Shown in pieces: positions 35,301 to 45,600 of a stretch of DNA of 64,000 nucleotides. Source of the stretch: Fulvia fulva (taxonomy: Eukaryota > Ascomycota > Dothideomycetes > Mycosphaerellales > Mycosphaerellaceae). The notes below the pieces were generated by a model that had not been told where the DNA came from, ran no database searches, and was given only the letters and a program-made list of their open reading frames with translations. The stretch spans positions 3,906,001-3,970,000 of the forward strand of contig NC_063013.1 of NCBI RefSeq assembly GCF_020509005.1, read 5' to 3'. The position numbers and the translations under genes were made by a program. How positions within the stretch are numbered: position 1 is the stretch's first letter; each line of letters opens with the position of its first letter.

Positions 35301-35573
35301 GTGACGCATGCTCCAGCGCTCTGGTTCATGTGGCTACGATTCGAGTGCAATCAGGCCGACGGGGATACTAGCAGTGGTGCTGATGCGTTCGCACGTGCAA
35401 GGCAGGTCTTTCTGGATGGACTCAGATACCTGCCGTGGCATAAACACTGGGCAATAGCTGGAATGGACTTCTTCTCGGAGCGTGGCATGAGCCAAGGGGA
35501 GTTGAGACAGATACATGATACGTTGGTGGATAGAGGCCTCAGACTGCGTGTGGACGTTGAGGAAGTTCTGTGA
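32373..35573 (+). CDS. NRDE2: NRDE-2/Nrl1 family nuclear RNA-surveillance protein
   Basis: Nuclear protein that, in S. pombe (Nrl1) and animals, works with the Mtr4-type helicase in RNA decay, splicing-linked surveillance and heterochromatin. Single exon, 1066 residues. The first 95 residues are Arg/His/Asp-rich (RRREHRGHRHERERRRHHHG), an SR-like disordered tail. The conserved NRDE-2 N-terminal block follows at about 97-140: FEESHLFIIDRRGDAKNVEYG and YHRTGYGNVIGL. Residues 270 to the end are helical HAT/TPR-like repeats, with family landmarks around LTLAEHQAKMVQPGVNVTAF, SSVLLWTRYLDH and FMWLRFECNQ. Short and divergent intergenic space with UTP10. Confidence 0.93.
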   Translation: MDRARVPKFGSFKPKVAAQKTKTDAAASDGEDARKSPSRDPRRREHRGHRHERERRRHHHGRDQGRSHDERGPREERRHRQRDNATPRRSTQRVDIDEFEESHLFIIDRRGDAKNVEYGSLHRYGIPAYHRTGYGNVIGLPPQIKINREASSDKDVILTAADRKRHTRLPRLLTGKHGRSHEANLRYVLNAADTPTHLHSDYVDLRPSRKRKRNSESPEAGEAAVDYRSIEGKAKAPTQPADEDLDFASESETGNGDDALELPARQQNAMLSKTAKAKPGELDSWLTLAEHQAKMVQPGVNVTAFTSSERRTLADLRLSILHQAASHINKGHPSRDQLLLSTIEEGSIIWDGTKLSSRWKEALVECPSSVLLWTRYLDHIQDQHAGFRYDQCKASFVQCMDVLRKAYARCKGDDQTRIWNLQVHVLLRLTTFIRDAGYSELAVAIWQALLEYHLCTPNNIVAAALDDKLESFESFWESEVPRIGEPNARGWHRHHEHIDDETRRGIPLHQAPLDASRPWASFARQEKSMHSFCLSALPDDDDAITDPFRCVMFSDIRDILESLSAGLDPSTLADGFLAFLELPALPCTTVDADIDVWRLDPHNMAHGAFWAPELLRPADDKAFKPPYYRQTCKSLFGQEHGSFANFRSAYGQDEAHKDVVSFVDRSLEALVVARKDDDVLAEYYLAFKLSVLPEEAVKAAKKLLKEPSSSSRLYNAYALIEARLGHEQKAETVWSTALAMQSSLGVRAQDDAVFLWHSRMLNAAATTTSALQHLLSIDNASPAATKLEVGHDESSVHRLKASRKLQEGFDRMMLQGKQVHAASYADCLAWLAYLSSHHDFESTFQAYEKCSSRMSRDGARLSLELLQQCKADLIKRHIELQRPYKPAVLRGEMENSLSLFPSNSILIELAQRLAAQDRLRTLLHDQKATEPNQRTIVQWAAKITGELHRTADPSLGSTANTVRATFASALLGLDSKVTHAPALWFMWLRFECNQADGDTSSGADAFARARQVFLDGLRYLPWHKHWAIAGMDFFSERGMSQGELRQIHDTLVDRGLRLRVDVEEVL

Positions 35574-35965
35574 GAGCGTCTGTGGTAACCCCCCAAAAAT
35601 GCAGACGCCTGGAAACGAAGTCATGATCGACAATTTTGCCATTCAGACCCTTGCTCTGCGTGCGAGAGCCATTATACATTTCCATTCGATCATCGATCTC
35701 CATGATGAGCCTTCCACATAGTTCTTCACGTTCAATGCTTTTGTCTCGAACGCCAAGACCCATATCTTGAGCGAAACCACAAGATAATCTTGCGCCGTGG
35801 ATAAGGCTACCCCCTTTCCCCCACCACCTTTCACCAAACTCCAGAACTGCATCTTATCAATTCCAAAGCCTTCCATATCGACTAGACCCACTGCAACAAT
35901 CTCCCTGCACCCAAGTCCCTCTCACTCCCCATCTCCTCCCTCTTCTCTCGCTTTCTCCTCTCCTC
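35574..35965. other. Intergenic, convergent 3' ends, pyrimidine-rich
   Basis: About 390 bp between NRDE2 and a small minus-strand gene. From about 35810 to 35965 the plus strand is strongly C/T-rich, running directly into the small gene's coding end. No other feature. Confidence 0.5.
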
Positions 35966-36265
35966 TCAATTCCAGACCGCATCCCACACCTCCCTCCAAG
36001 TCCATCCTCGCCTACGCTCCATCTCTCGCTCAAGACGTCGCAACCCCTCACGCACTCTCGCTTCATGACGTTCCCTCTCGGTGGTGACGCCTGTACGATC
36101 CATGGTCGCGAGAAGCAAGATGATTAATGGCAGGCAGATGTAGAAAATTGCGGTGCAGAGTATTGTCAAGACGTCGTCCATGAGCATGAATGCACTTTTC
36201 AAGAAGGCGATGTTGAGCGCTTCGCGGTCTTCGAGATCGATGTGGTTGGGGTTGGGGTTGGCCAT
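35966..36265 (-). CDS. Small single-pass membrane protein, function unknown
   Basis: Frame of 99 residues starting MANPNPNHIDLEDREALN. One strong membrane helix at about residues 33-56 (LTILCTAIFYICLPLIILLL), followed by a highly charged, mainly Arg/Glu cytosolic-type helix (ERERHEARVREGLRRLERE) ending in WREVWDAVWN. An upstream in-frame Met exists at 36304, but the chosen start has a clean context. The layout, short acidic N-terminus, one helix and long amphipathic coil, is that of a tail-anchored-like or organelle membrane adaptor; I recognise no family. The clear helix and the good codon sense make it more likely real than chance. Confidence 0.55.
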   Translation of the reverse strand: MANPNPNHIDLEDREALNIAFLKSAFMLMDDVLTILCTAIFYICLPLIILLLATMDRTGVTTERERHEARVREGLRRLEREMERRRGWTWREVWDAVWN

Positions 36266-36573
36266 GGTCGTGAGTGAGCTTGGTCTGCGAGTATAAAGTT
36301 CCAAAAGATTTGGCCCTGTGGTGTGATTGACTTCTTGTAGGCTTTTGGGGATCTCTGTAGAAGTTATTTATGGTCGCTATTGCTTGGGATTCAAACAGGC
36401 AAGAGTAGGTGGGAGAATTTTTGATGGTGTCCCAATCCAAGTTGGTCAGCGTGTAGTAAGATCGAGGAGAATGGACAGCGAAGTCCAGATGTTTCAGCGC
36501 TTGAACGCAATCTATAGCAGTGACTTCGTGCAAAACCTCCTGTCCCTAAGCGTTGTCATAAGCCATTCTCTTT
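36266..36573. other. Intergenic
   Basis: About 310 bp between the small membrane protein start and the 3' end of ENP1, both on the minus strand. Nothing else recognised. Confidence 0.5.
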
Positions 36574-38055
36574 CTATGCATCCATCATGGTATCATCGCC
36601 GCCGTCAGCCATACTCTCCTCCGCCACCACGCCTCTTCCTCTACCTTCGAGCAACTCCCTCCGCACTTCTGGGCCAATCTGCTTGTGTCCTCTGACCAGT
36701 AGCAGATCAAGCAAAGCTTCTCGCTGATCTTCTGTGATCTCGTTCTTGTATCGTTGCGCGAAAGCAAGTAAACACTGATGCCATAACACCGGTAGCTTCA
36801 GATCCGCAGCGCCCTTCTTCGATAGTCCGGACATGTTCACGTCTTCGCCGTCCGCTTGTTGCATAGCGCGGAAGCGAAGGAAGTGGAATACCAGAGCATC
36901 AACAACGCGGAAAGGCAGAGCGTACTTCTTTTCGAGGAGTGTTCGAATGAAGATGTTGCAGGCTCCGGCTGATTCGACATCGTGCATCATCTGCTCTGCT
37001 GCGATCTCGCAAAGCCGGTAGAGTGCCGTGGCAGAGTGAAGTACTGGAATCGAGACTCGTTGAAGCACGGATGAGATGATTTGTGCTTCTCGTAGAGTGC
37101 ATGTTCCGGAACCAACTAATGGGAAGAGCAAGCCTCGGAAGAAAGCTGCTGGCTTGTATAGTGCCTTCTTCATTGCTTTGTAGAGGTGGACATTGAGTTT
37201 CTTCGTCTCGCGGATGTCCTCACGTACGCGTGGTAGAAGAACATCCGAGCAGAAAGCTTGTGCTACGGCGGGTCGTGAGGAGGTAAAGATTTTGGTCGCT
37301 TCGTAGACTGCGTTCGGCGTCCAGCTGTCCGGCCGTGTGATGGAAATGAGAATGTCCCATTGTGGCAGTGTAGGTAGAATCTTGAACGGCTTGGGAAGCT
37401 TTCCGCTCTTGTACCGTGACAGTAATAAGCCCACCTGTGTGTATACCTCGACAACCTTGGCTGGCAGTTCGACTGCATCGTCTGGATCGCCTCCACCCTG
37501 TACCTGTATTGGCATGGCATTACCTTCCCCTTGTTGTTGCGCTTCATGCTCCGCGATCTTCTCCAATATCAGATCCGCCAGATTTGTGCCAGGTCCTTGC
37601 GCTTCTTCCTCGTCGTTGTTCGGAGCTAGTAGTGTCGCTGGGTCGAATTCTGGATTGAACTTGTTGAACATGTCAAGATCGTTTGGGTCGACCTCAATCT
37701 CCTCGACTTCCTCGTCTGATCCCCATGCCTCCTCGTCGTACTCTCCCAGCTCTGCGCCACCATCTTCCTCGTCGCTCACTACGTCTGTCCGAAAGGTGAA
37801 TGCTGGATTTTGCTGTGGTGGTCGTGACACCTGATTCTCCGCCTCGTCTTCCGCTGCCAAGTCCTGTCCAAGATCCAAGATGCGCCGTGATGACTTGCTG
37901 TCGACATAGCTCTGCTGCTCTCCATCCTCATCCGTCGACTTTCTCTTCTTGCCCGCCTTCTGCTTGAGTGGTGCTGTGGGCGAGTACTCCTCGCTGAGTG
38001 GGTTGTGTCGCCGCTCCTGGCGCGCAAAAGAATTTGTTCTCGAAGCCTTCGGCAT
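36574..38055 (-). CDS. ENP1: Bystin, 40S ribosomal subunit maturation factor
   Basis: Needed for 20S pre-rRNA processing and export of pre-40S particles. Single exon, 493 residues, matching the fungal family. N-terminal 180 residues are charged and acidic with a nuclear signal (KQKAGKKRKS). The bystin domain follows from about 195: VVEVYTQVGLLLSRYKSGKLPKPFKILPTLPQWD, TRPDSWTPNAVYEATKIFTSS, KKALYKPAAFFRGLLFPL and KYALPFRVVDALVFHF are nearly invariant segments. The end is LLVRGHKQIGPEVRRELLEGRGRG and a short acidic tail. Divergent from the BRE2/ASH2-like gene with about 285 bp between starts. Confidence 0.96.
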   Translation of the reverse strand: MPKASRTNSFARQERRHNPLSEEYSPTAPLKQKAGKKRKSTDEDGEQQSYVDSKSSRRILDLGQDLAAEDEAENQVSRPPQQNPAFTFRTDVVSDEEDGGAELGEYDEEAWGSDEEVEEIEVDPNDLDMFNKFNPEFDPATLLAPNNDEEEAQGPGTNLADLILEKIAEHEAQQQGEGNAMPIQVQGGGDPDDAVELPAKVVEVYTQVGLLLSRYKSGKLPKPFKILPTLPQWDILISITRPDSWTPNAVYEATKIFTSSRPAVAQAFCSDVLLPRVREDIRETKKLNVHLYKAMKKALYKPAAFFRGLLFPLVGSGTCTLREAQIISSVLQRVSIPVLHSATALYRLCEIAAEQMMHDVESAGACNIFIRTLLEKKYALPFRVVDALVFHFLRFRAMQQADGEDVNMSGLSKKGAADLKLPVLWHQCLLAFAQRYKNEITEDQREALLDLLLVRGHKQIGPEVRRELLEGRGRGVVAEESMADGGDDTMMDA

Positions 38056-38340
38056 GGTTGTTCCTATGCAGTGGCTTCCTGTGCAATGCTGTGCGAGTTG
38101 GAAGGAAGCGATGGAGACGAGAATCCAATTTGATCAGAATTTCTGACCAGGATCATCAAGGCTCGCAGGGTTCCGGCGCGGGGTCCGCTGTGGCTTGAAC
38201 CTTGTCCTCCGATCGCGGCAGAAGCCATTCTGGAAGGCACGCGTCAAGATCGAGAAAGAACAACTGCCCGTGCTACCTTTCACGTACTGGTCCTGCGATA
38301 TCAGCAATATCACTGGCGTGAGCAGAGTGACTCGACCGAG
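38056..38340. promoter_or_regulatory. Divergent promoter, ENP1 / BRE2
   Basis: Short intergenic region between outward-facing starts. No specific motif recognised. Confidence 0.5.
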
Positions 38341-40116
38341 ATGGCGGACATATCCAATGCGCAAACGCCACTACACAGCACACTCGAGCAAGAGCATGCG
38401 CCGAATGTCCCGTCACCACTCAACCCATCGACATCACGCGCCGCATCGCGAACACCAGCGCCGCCCATTGAGCGCGAGAGACGAGAGAAGAAGGAATCGC
38501 TAAAGAAGCGCGAGTCGAATGCGCACAACGAGACCAAAGATACCAAGGCAACATCGAGCAGCCTGGGCAAGCGCAAAGCCAGCGTAGTCCACACCTATCC
38601 CTCACCACAGCGCTTCAATGTTCCGCCGCCGCGCGCAGTCGACTTCGAGGAGCCCAAGGAGGATGTCATGGTGGGCCACGAGCCTTTCCCGCTTACAATG
38701 CCGCAGAGTGAGCGGCAGCTGTACAAGCCGATCGACCTGGCCGAGAACAAGAGAGGATACCGATATTCCAGAGCCATAGCAGATCCGCTATTTCCTCACA
38801 AGCAATTCTATCGATCAACATCCCCGCCACCACATTACGCACGACTCAGCTTCGAAGATGCTGACAAGTGGATGCACTTCACCACGAACGCGCTCATCAC
38901 GACCAACGAGAAGGGCTGGAGAATGGTCAGATCAAACGTATGTGCACGAGAAGGGACGCTGTACTACGAGATCAGGATACACAAAGGTGTTCCTCGAGAA
39001 GGTCCAGACACGACTGCGAGTGGTCCTGAGCCTCATGTTCGCTTTGGCTTCGCTAGACGAGAGGCTCCGCTTGATGCACCAGTAGGTTTCGATGGGTACA
39101 GTTACGGCATCACAGACATCAGATTTGAGACGATGCATCGCAGCAGACCTGGCAAGTTCTTTCACTCCAAAAAGACGAAAGCGAAGGGAGCCAAGGCCGC
39201 AGCAGGTGCGGCACCAACACCCGTCACTCTTGCGCCAGAAGACCAGCACGTCAAGGAGGGAGACGTTATTGGCGTGGAGCTGCAGCTACCCTCACTGCCT
39301 CTGCACCACAAAATCGCAACAGGCGAGTACAACCCAGCAGCAGACCAAGGAGATGGCTTTGACCAGGGTGCCGACAAATTGGACGAACCTATGGATGTCA
39401 TCCGAGATCGCATACCAGTGCCATACAAAGGCAACAGCTACTTCGAAGTGCTGGATCACGTACCTTCCAAGGCAATGGAGATGTACGCCGACAGGACGAT
39501 GAACCTCGCGTCCGCCGCCAGTCTACAAGGAACGAGCGCGAAGGAAGGTATCAAACAGCCACCGAACCCGAACCACGAGCAGCCGTCGCTTCGAACACTA
39601 CCCAGCAGCGCGATCCGCGTCTACAAGAACGGGAAGCTCATAGGAACCGCCTTTGAGAACCTACTTGCCTTCCTACCACCCGCGAGCGCGCCTAGCAAGA
39701 CCATGGGAGCAAGAGAAGGCTTCGACGATGGCTTGGTAGGCTACTTCCCAGCAGTCTCCTGCTTCTTCGGCGGCATAGCAGAAGTCAACTTTGGGGATGG
39801 CAACCACGGTTTCTGGGCACCGCCAGCACATCTGAAGAACACAAAAGCTGGCAAGTCGTCGAAGCGAGGTCCCGATGTAGATATGCCGGATGCCGGGCTC
39901 GACGCGAGCAAGCAGAAAGCTGGCTGGAATCCTGGACGCACACTGAGAGGTATCGGCGAGCGGTATAAGGAGCAAGTTGCGGAAGATATTGTGTGGGATC
40001 TTGTTGATGAGGTGGACTTCTTCGTACAGGATGGTGGGTATGAGGGCACAGTTGGGTCAGGTGCTGTGGGAGCGGATATCAGTAAGAAGAGCAGCAGGTT
40101 GAAAGAGGAGGATTAG
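38341..40116 (+). CDS. BRE2: COMPASS (Set1) H3K4 methyltransferase subunit, Ash2/Bre2 SPRY protein
   Basis: Core subunit that, with the Sdc1/Dpy30 and Swd1/RbBP5 partners, activates the Set1 methylase on histone H3 Lys4. Single exon, 591 residues. The first 150 residues are disordered and charged. Landmarks: YSRAIADPLFPHKQFYRST, then a SPRY domain over about 180-490: FTTNALITTNEKGWRMVRSN, GTLYYEIRIHKG, HVRFGFARREAPLDAPVGFDGYSYG and GITDIRFETMHRSRP. The SPRY is split by an insertion, as in fungal Bre2. The C-terminus (RYKEQVAEDIVWDLVDEVDFF) is the helix that contacts Dpy30-type dimers. The PHD/winged-helix part of animal ASH2L is absent, as expected. Confidence 0.92.
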   Translation: MADISNAQTPLHSTLEQEHAPNVPSPLNPSTSRAASRTPAPPIERERREKKESLKKRESNAHNETKDTKATSSSLGKRKASVVHTYPSPQRFNVPPPRAVDFEEPKEDVMVGHEPFPLTMPQSERQLYKPIDLAENKRGYRYSRAIADPLFPHKQFYRSTSPPPHYARLSFEDADKWMHFTTNALITTNEKGWRMVRSNVCAREGTLYYEIRIHKGVPREGPDTTASGPEPHVRFGFARREAPLDAPVGFDGYSYGITDIRFETMHRSRPGKFFHSKKTKAKGAKAAAGAAPTPVTLAPEDQHVKEGDVIGVELQLPSLPLHHKIATGEYNPAADQGDGFDQGADKLDEPMDVIRDRIPVPYKGNSYFEVLDHVPSKAMEMYADRTMNLASAASLQGTSAKEGIKQPPNPNHEQPSLRTLPSSAIRVYKNGKLIGTAFENLLAFLPPASAPSKTMGAREGFDDGLVGYFPAVSCFFGGIAEVNFGDGNHGFWAPPAHLKNTKAGKSSKRGPDVDMPDAGLDASKQKAGWNPGRTLRGIGERYKEQVAEDIVWDLVDEVDFFVQDGGYEGTVGSGAVGADISKKSSRLKEED

Positions 40117-40159
40117 TGATCACGAGCGTGAGCCCACTTGAACTTCACCTGCTCGCTGG

Positions 40160-41926
40160 CTACGGCGGTGGCCTATGCACAAACACCATCTCGCTCTCCA
40201 CATCCTCCTCCATCTGCCCACAAAACTCCATCTGCCCACAAAACTCCAGCGTCCCGGCCTTTAACACGGGCTTCACCTTCGCAAACTCTACCGGCTCCTT
40301 CAACTCAACTTTCGTCTCGAATCCTGTCTTCTCGACCTTTTGGATGAAGTGTGGTTTCGAAGTGATCCCGCCCCAAATTTCCCAGCCCTCCACTTCCGTA
40401 GCGCCGTTCCAGCTGACATATAACGTCGACCCATGCCCCGCTTGTCCCTCTACCGTATCTTTCACCACTACGCTCGGCTTCTGTTTAGGGCAGCCAATCC
40501 ATGGTTGCTTATAAGCTCGATACGACAACGTCACGCTCGAGGGTTGCGATGAGAAGAAAGCGGTATCGTTCTTCGGCGTCGCGCCAAACTGAATCGTCGC
40601 GAGTGTCTCGCCGTTAGGGGAGATCTCTTGCATAACCGGGACCCAGCCGTTGCCCTGGAAGGAGTTGCCGTTTGAGAGACGTTGGTGGGAGCCTTGGGCT
40701 GTGGCAAAGACAGGGTGGGTAGTGCTTTCGAAGCGCTCGACGAGGGAGTATGTCATGCAGCTGAAGTCGAGGGCGAGAGTCTTGCCGGAGGAGGCGGTGA
40801 TGTTGTTGTCGGTCGGGTTGTTGTGGTTATCGTAGAGGCGGAGGGAGATGGAGGAGAGGTTTCCGTCTGGAGAGTACTGTTCTGTGCCAGGAACGACGCG
40901 AATATCGTGCTGGTATCGGAAGGCTGCGTCGTGGGACGTGGCGTCGAGGGTTCGCTGCTCGAGGGGTTGGTCTATGCTGCTGTTGAGACCTCGAATACGC
41001 CAGAGGACTTTGCCGGTGTGATCAATTGCTATGCCACTGCTGAGGTCGCGGGAGCTGCTGATGTAGCCATTCTCCGGGCTGTCTTTGTAGGGCTTGAAAG
41101 GTTCGGCAGCGTTGTGGTGGAAGTAGCCCCAGGATTTGTTTTGGGCTGTGCCATCGAAGCCCTCGCTTCCGAGTGGGTACACTGAAGCACTGAATGGTAG
41201 CTGATCAAGATGATCAAGACTCCTCCAAGCAAAGAGTACTTTGTTGGTCGCGATGTCAATTTCGTATACGTGGGCGTCGACTACCCATGCATCCTTCGGC
41301 CCAGGCTCTCCAGCTTCGTTCTGCAGAGAACTGAGATCTCTTTGCGTGACATTGTTACCCAGCACCACGATTGTGCCTTCATCTGTGATGTAGTGGTCGT
41401 GAAGATCAACTTCGCTGTCGTAGATGGTGCCATTGTTGTTGAGGAAAGTCGTGCTCACTCCCTCCGAGAATGGAGGTATCTCGCTGAGGCTGGTATCGTT
41501 CAAGGTAACGTTGAACTTCAACTCATAGTGCTTGTCCCAGATGTAGACTGAGCCGCTGCCTCTGCCAACCGGTTCTCTAAACGTGGTGCCGTTCCAGGCA
41601 ACAAGTACATCTTCTCCTCTATACTTCTGCGTCCCGAAGTTGAAGCCATTGAAGTATTTCGGACCATTCCAGACAAGTTGACCAGCGTCAGTCATGATAA
41701 GAGGCGCCTTTTGCCACATACTATTGCCTGCAGGCGAGAAGAAGAGATAGCCATCGGATAGCTTGCACTGTGATTCATCTTTGGAGATTTGGAGCACTGG
41801 AGGCTGTAAGTCCGGCTCAGTGGTGAAGTTCTGATATGGCCATGTCGCGACTTTGGCCGGAGTTGTCGATGGCTGTGCCACCGCGTGAGTCGCTATGAGC
41901 ACGCAGCACAAGTCTGGGGTGCGCAT
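40160..41926 (-). CDS. Secreted arylsulfotransferase-like (ASST) beta-propeller protein
   Basis: Single exon of about 588 residues from the Met at 41926 (MRTPDLCCVLIATHAVAQPS, a likely signal peptide); an in-frame Met 12 codons upstream is possible. The mature part fits the fungal arylsulfotransferase family (Arylsulfotran_2): YPYQNF-like start (WPYQNFTTEPDLQPP), SDGYLFFSP, ILTDAGQLVW-type strand (MTDAGQLVWNGP), DLHDHYITDEGTIVVLGNN, WVVDAHVYEIDIATNKVLFAWRSLDHL and GKVLWRIRGL. Many N-glycosylation sequons agree with secretion. True sulfotransferase activity in fungi is unproven. The C-terminus holds two back-to-back copies of EFCGQM caused by an 18-bp tandem duplication. Confidence 0.87.
   Translation of the reverse strand: MRTPDLCCVLIATHAVAQPSTTPAKVATWPYQNFTTEPDLQPPVLQISKDESQCKLSDGYLFFSPAGNSMWQKAPLIMTDAGQLVWNGPKYFNGFNFGTQKYRGEDVLVAWNGTTFREPVGRGSGSVYIWDKHYELKFNVTLNDTSLSEIPPFSEGVSTTFLNNNGTIYDSEVDLHDHYITDEGTIVVLGNNVTQRDLSSLQNEAGEPGPKDAWVVDAHVYEIDIATNKVLFAWRSLDHLDQLPFSASVYPLGSEGFDGTAQNKSWGYFHHNAAEPFKPYKDSPENGYISSSRDLSSGIAIDHTGKVLWRIRGLNSSIDQPLEQRTLDATSHDAAFRYQHDIRVVPGTEQYSPDGNLSSISLRLYDNHNNPTDNNITASSGKTLALDFSCMTYSLVERFESTTHPVFATAQGSHQRLSNGNSFQGNGWVPVMQEISPNGETLATIQFGATPKNDTAFFSSQPSSVTLSYRAYKQPWIGCPKQKPSVVVKDTVEGQAGHGSTLYVSWNGATEVEGWEIWGGITSKPHFIQKVEKTGFETKVELKEPVEFAKVKPVLKAGTLEFCGQMEFCGQMEEDVESEMVFVHRPPP
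40208..40243. repeat. 18-bp tandem duplication inside the arylsulfotransferase-like gene
   Basis: Two identical 18-bp units (CTCCATCTGCCCACAAAA) at 40208-40225 and 40226-40243 followed by four more matching bases. In frame, it duplicates EFCGQM near the protein's end and so adds one cysteine. Confidence 0.95.
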
Positions 41927-42674
41927 GGTGATAGTGTTATTCCTTTGCAACCTCGTACACAAAAGTCTCTACCCTGATTACAGGGCTTTAAGCTGGATTG
42001 CGTTCACAGAATTGCCTGTGCAAGCCATGCAGCGACAGACCGGACCAGTCAGACTCTGTCGTTGTTAAGCAACGTTCAAAACTTAGACAGGGCCTCCGCA
42101 CAGACTTGGACCGACAGAGTGTGTAAAGGGACATCAAGTACATGTAAGATGAGCGAAGTGCTAAAAGGTTACATATGAGGTCGTTCTAAAGCTTAGAAAG
42201 GCAACGAGATCGTCGCACCTACTTCGTGCCGACCTGGCTCTGATCGCTCTCGTACCTTGACTTAGAGACAGGCCACAAGACCCAGGAAGTCGCGGCGCGC
42301 CGTGGCACTTACCAAAACTCGGAGAGGCTTTTACACCACATCTCGAAATAGTGTAACCTTGCACGATTTAGATGAGGCGTAACCTGATCCTTGCGCGGCT
42401 TGTCCGGGATTGCTACTACGGGTTAGTGCCGAGTTGCATGCACAGTCACAGTGACATCGATACAGTTCTGGTCGTTGATGATATCAAGGCTGTAGTCAGG
42501 GACGCAAAGCTATTGCAAGGCATGTTGACGAAGATGATAGCTTTGCTGTGGACAAATAGTACAAATGCCCCTTGGGTATCAGTGGCTGCTAGAAAGGTCC
42601 ATTCCCATCACCTTGTAAATGCAATCATGACCTCTGACTCCGATCGCTATGCAAGATTACTACCGCGCAAACCG
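41927..42674. other. Intergenic, 750 bp
   Basis: Promoter of the arylsulfotransferase-like gene and 3' region of the polymerase III subunit. No other gene supported; a 166-codon plus-strand frame running into 42872 is antisense to the polymerase gene. Confidence 0.5.
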
Positions 42675-45600
42675 CTACTCCTCGCGAGGGAACTCATCGG
42701 CCAGCTGCAAAGATGCCTTGACGTTCATGCTCATCAACTCTTGAATAAGCAGCTTCGCCGCATAAGGCATCGTCATACGAACGACAGAGCGGGTGCTGGA
42801 GCAGCTCTGGCACCAGCCATTGTAGCCCATCATGCCGCAGACTTGGCACACATCAACCTCGTGCGCATCTGAACTGATCATCAAGCGTTCGAGGAGAAGT
42901 TGGCTAGCGCCGTAGGCAATCAGACAGTCACGTTCCATCTCTCCCAGACGCAGACCACCCTGTCTCGAACGACCTTCTGTCGGCTGTCGTGTCAAGATCG
43001 CCCGTGGTCCAGTAGATCGAGAATGCATCTTGTCTTGCACCATGTGCTTCAGCTTTTGGTAGTAGATGGGTCCGAAGAAGACATACATGGGCAAACTCTC
43101 GCCCGTGATGCCGGACGTGAGGCAATCTTTGCCAGAGTAGCTGAACCCGTGCTTGACGAGAGTTCGACCCATGTCTTCGACTTTGCTGCCGCCGAAGGCT
43201 GTGCCGTACTCGTGCTTGCCGGCTAGCACACCGGCCTTTCCAGAGACAAGCTCCAACATCTTGCCGACTGTCATACGGGAAGGGAAACCGTGAGGATTCA
43301 TGATGATATCCGGAACTACGCCTTGGTCTGAAAAAGGCATGTCTGCTTGTTCGGCGAGCAATCCGACGACACCTTTCTGTCCGTGACGTGATGAGAACTT
43401 GTCGCCGATCTCTGGTCTTCGGGTCTGCCGTGTCTGAATCTTGATGATAGTACTGTTGGCCTCGTTTGCTGTGACCATGACCTTATCCGCGTAGCATGGG
43501 TCCGGTAGCTTGTAGGACATATGCATAGGCGACCATTTCTGGTCGCGTTGAGAGACAGAAGTGGCTTGATTGACTGGACACTCCTTGAGCATGTACATGT
43601 CGGAGTTCTCCAGCTCTTGGCCGACTTCGACCAGGCCATCTGTGCCAATCTTTCGATGCCGTGTGTTGTTTTTCTCCGGTTGTCCCATTCGGTCTTGGGC
43701 ACCATTGCCGTAGGTCTTCAGTGGCATGCTGACCTTCTTGAAGACTTGACAGCGCCCGAAACCCCGATCGCATGAAGCTTTGTTGAGCACTAGTGCATCC
43801 TCGATGTCGTATCCAGAGTATGACATGACCGCAACCACAGCATTCTGACCGGCCGGTAACTTGTCGTACTTGACCAGCTCGATAGTCCTCGTCTTGACCA
43901 TTGGCGCTTGTGGATAAACCATCAGGTAGAGCAAGGTATCGATTCGAGTGAATTGATTGTACGCTATGGCACCGATAGCTTGCTTACCCATGGCACACTG
44001 GTATGTGTTCCTTGGCGATTGGTTGTGATGTGGGTACGGAATAAGACCAGCTACAGCACCAAGAATTGTAAAAGGCTCAATCTCCAAGTGTGTGGTGTGC
44101 TCGTCAATATCCTTCTCATATACTGCAATGTTAGAATCGTTCTCCTCGTTGACATCGAGATACTCCACAATGCCACGGGAGAGTGCGTCGTCGAAGTTCA
44201 TAGAGCCCTTCCGTAATGACTCGAGGAAGCGAGTGGTGACTTTCGACTTGCCTTGCTCGACCACTATCAGCGGTCGGCATACCCGACCTTCGTCTGTCGC
44301 GATATGGACGCCGTTATGATGGTGATTGATGAAGATGCTGACGAACTCGGAGATGCGGCCCATCCGTCTGAATTTTCGAAAGCCGTTCAAGAAGCGTTTT
44401 GGCTGTCTAGTCAAGGCAGTAGGCGTGCCATTCACGAAGATGATGTAGGCGCCGTCATTGTAGATCTCCGCGCCAGACGCTGATGTGACCTCCTCTGCAC
44501 CAAGCACGTACATGATCTTCCGTACCGGATCTTCTTCATCTGCAGTCGTAATATGTGTCATGAGCGCCAAGTTTTTAACAAGACCGCAAGCTTCTCCTTC
44601 GGGCGTATCAGAAGTGCAGAGCATGCCGAACTGGGAGGGCTGCAGTGCACGAGGACCGGAAACCTTTCGTGTCTTCTCAAACTGACTAGTGATTCTGGTC
44701 ATCATGCCGAGCGCGCTGATGTAACTCAATCTGCTTAGGACATGTGTGACACCAGCTCGATCCATACGAAAGCGCTTCAGCGTCCAGTTACCAGTCGAGA
44801 TCGCACGCTCCATGCCGCTGGTAATTCGTGCATCGCACTGTTCGATCAGCCGTAGAGGATCGAATTCCTGTGTAGGATTTGACTTCTTCAGTTGCTTTTC
44901 CATGTTGATCATGATTTGCCGAGTACAGTCTTTGAACAGATCCTCAAATAGCAGTGCCAGCATTTGGCCAGCCAACTCGAGTCGCTTGTTTCCCACGTAG
45001 TCTCGGTCATCGACCAGCTTTGGATCTATAATTGCCATCAACACCCTCCGCGTCATGAAGGCGATGTACAGGGCTTTGGGTCGAAAGTTCATGTCCTCTA
45101 CTGGAACATGAGGAATGATGGTCGCGGCTAATTTCTCCATTGCTTTCTGTTTCGCGGTCTTGGGCTCCCCTGATGGATGTTGAAAGACCGGAAAACGCTC
45201 AGGCTTTAGTCTTGTTGCGATGAAGTCGAGACCCTGTTCCTGAGTGAAGACGCCTTCGAGGGCCGCCATCTCGAGATTCGGTGCGAATTCGTCTTGATAT
45301 TGGGCATCATTTCCTGCGGCGAGGAGCAGAATTTCGTGATCAGACTGTACGCCCATAGCTCGAAGGGCGATCGCGACAGGAATGTCCTCGGTCAGAGAGT
45401 TGTGCTTGAGGTAGAGGTGACCTTTCTTCAAGACGACGTACGTCTTGGTCTTGACGTTCGCGGTGTGACTGGTCACTGACGCCTGGATCATGCCTTTGAA
45501 GGATTCGACGATGATTCGGTTCTTGCTGAGCTGTTCCTGCACCAGAATGACCTTCTCTTGGCCCCGCACGATAAAGTAGCCTCCTGGATCAACAGCGCAC

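Noticed and set aside
42372..42872. 166-codon plus-strand frame
   Set aside because: Half intergenic, half antisense to the conserved end of the Pol III subunit.
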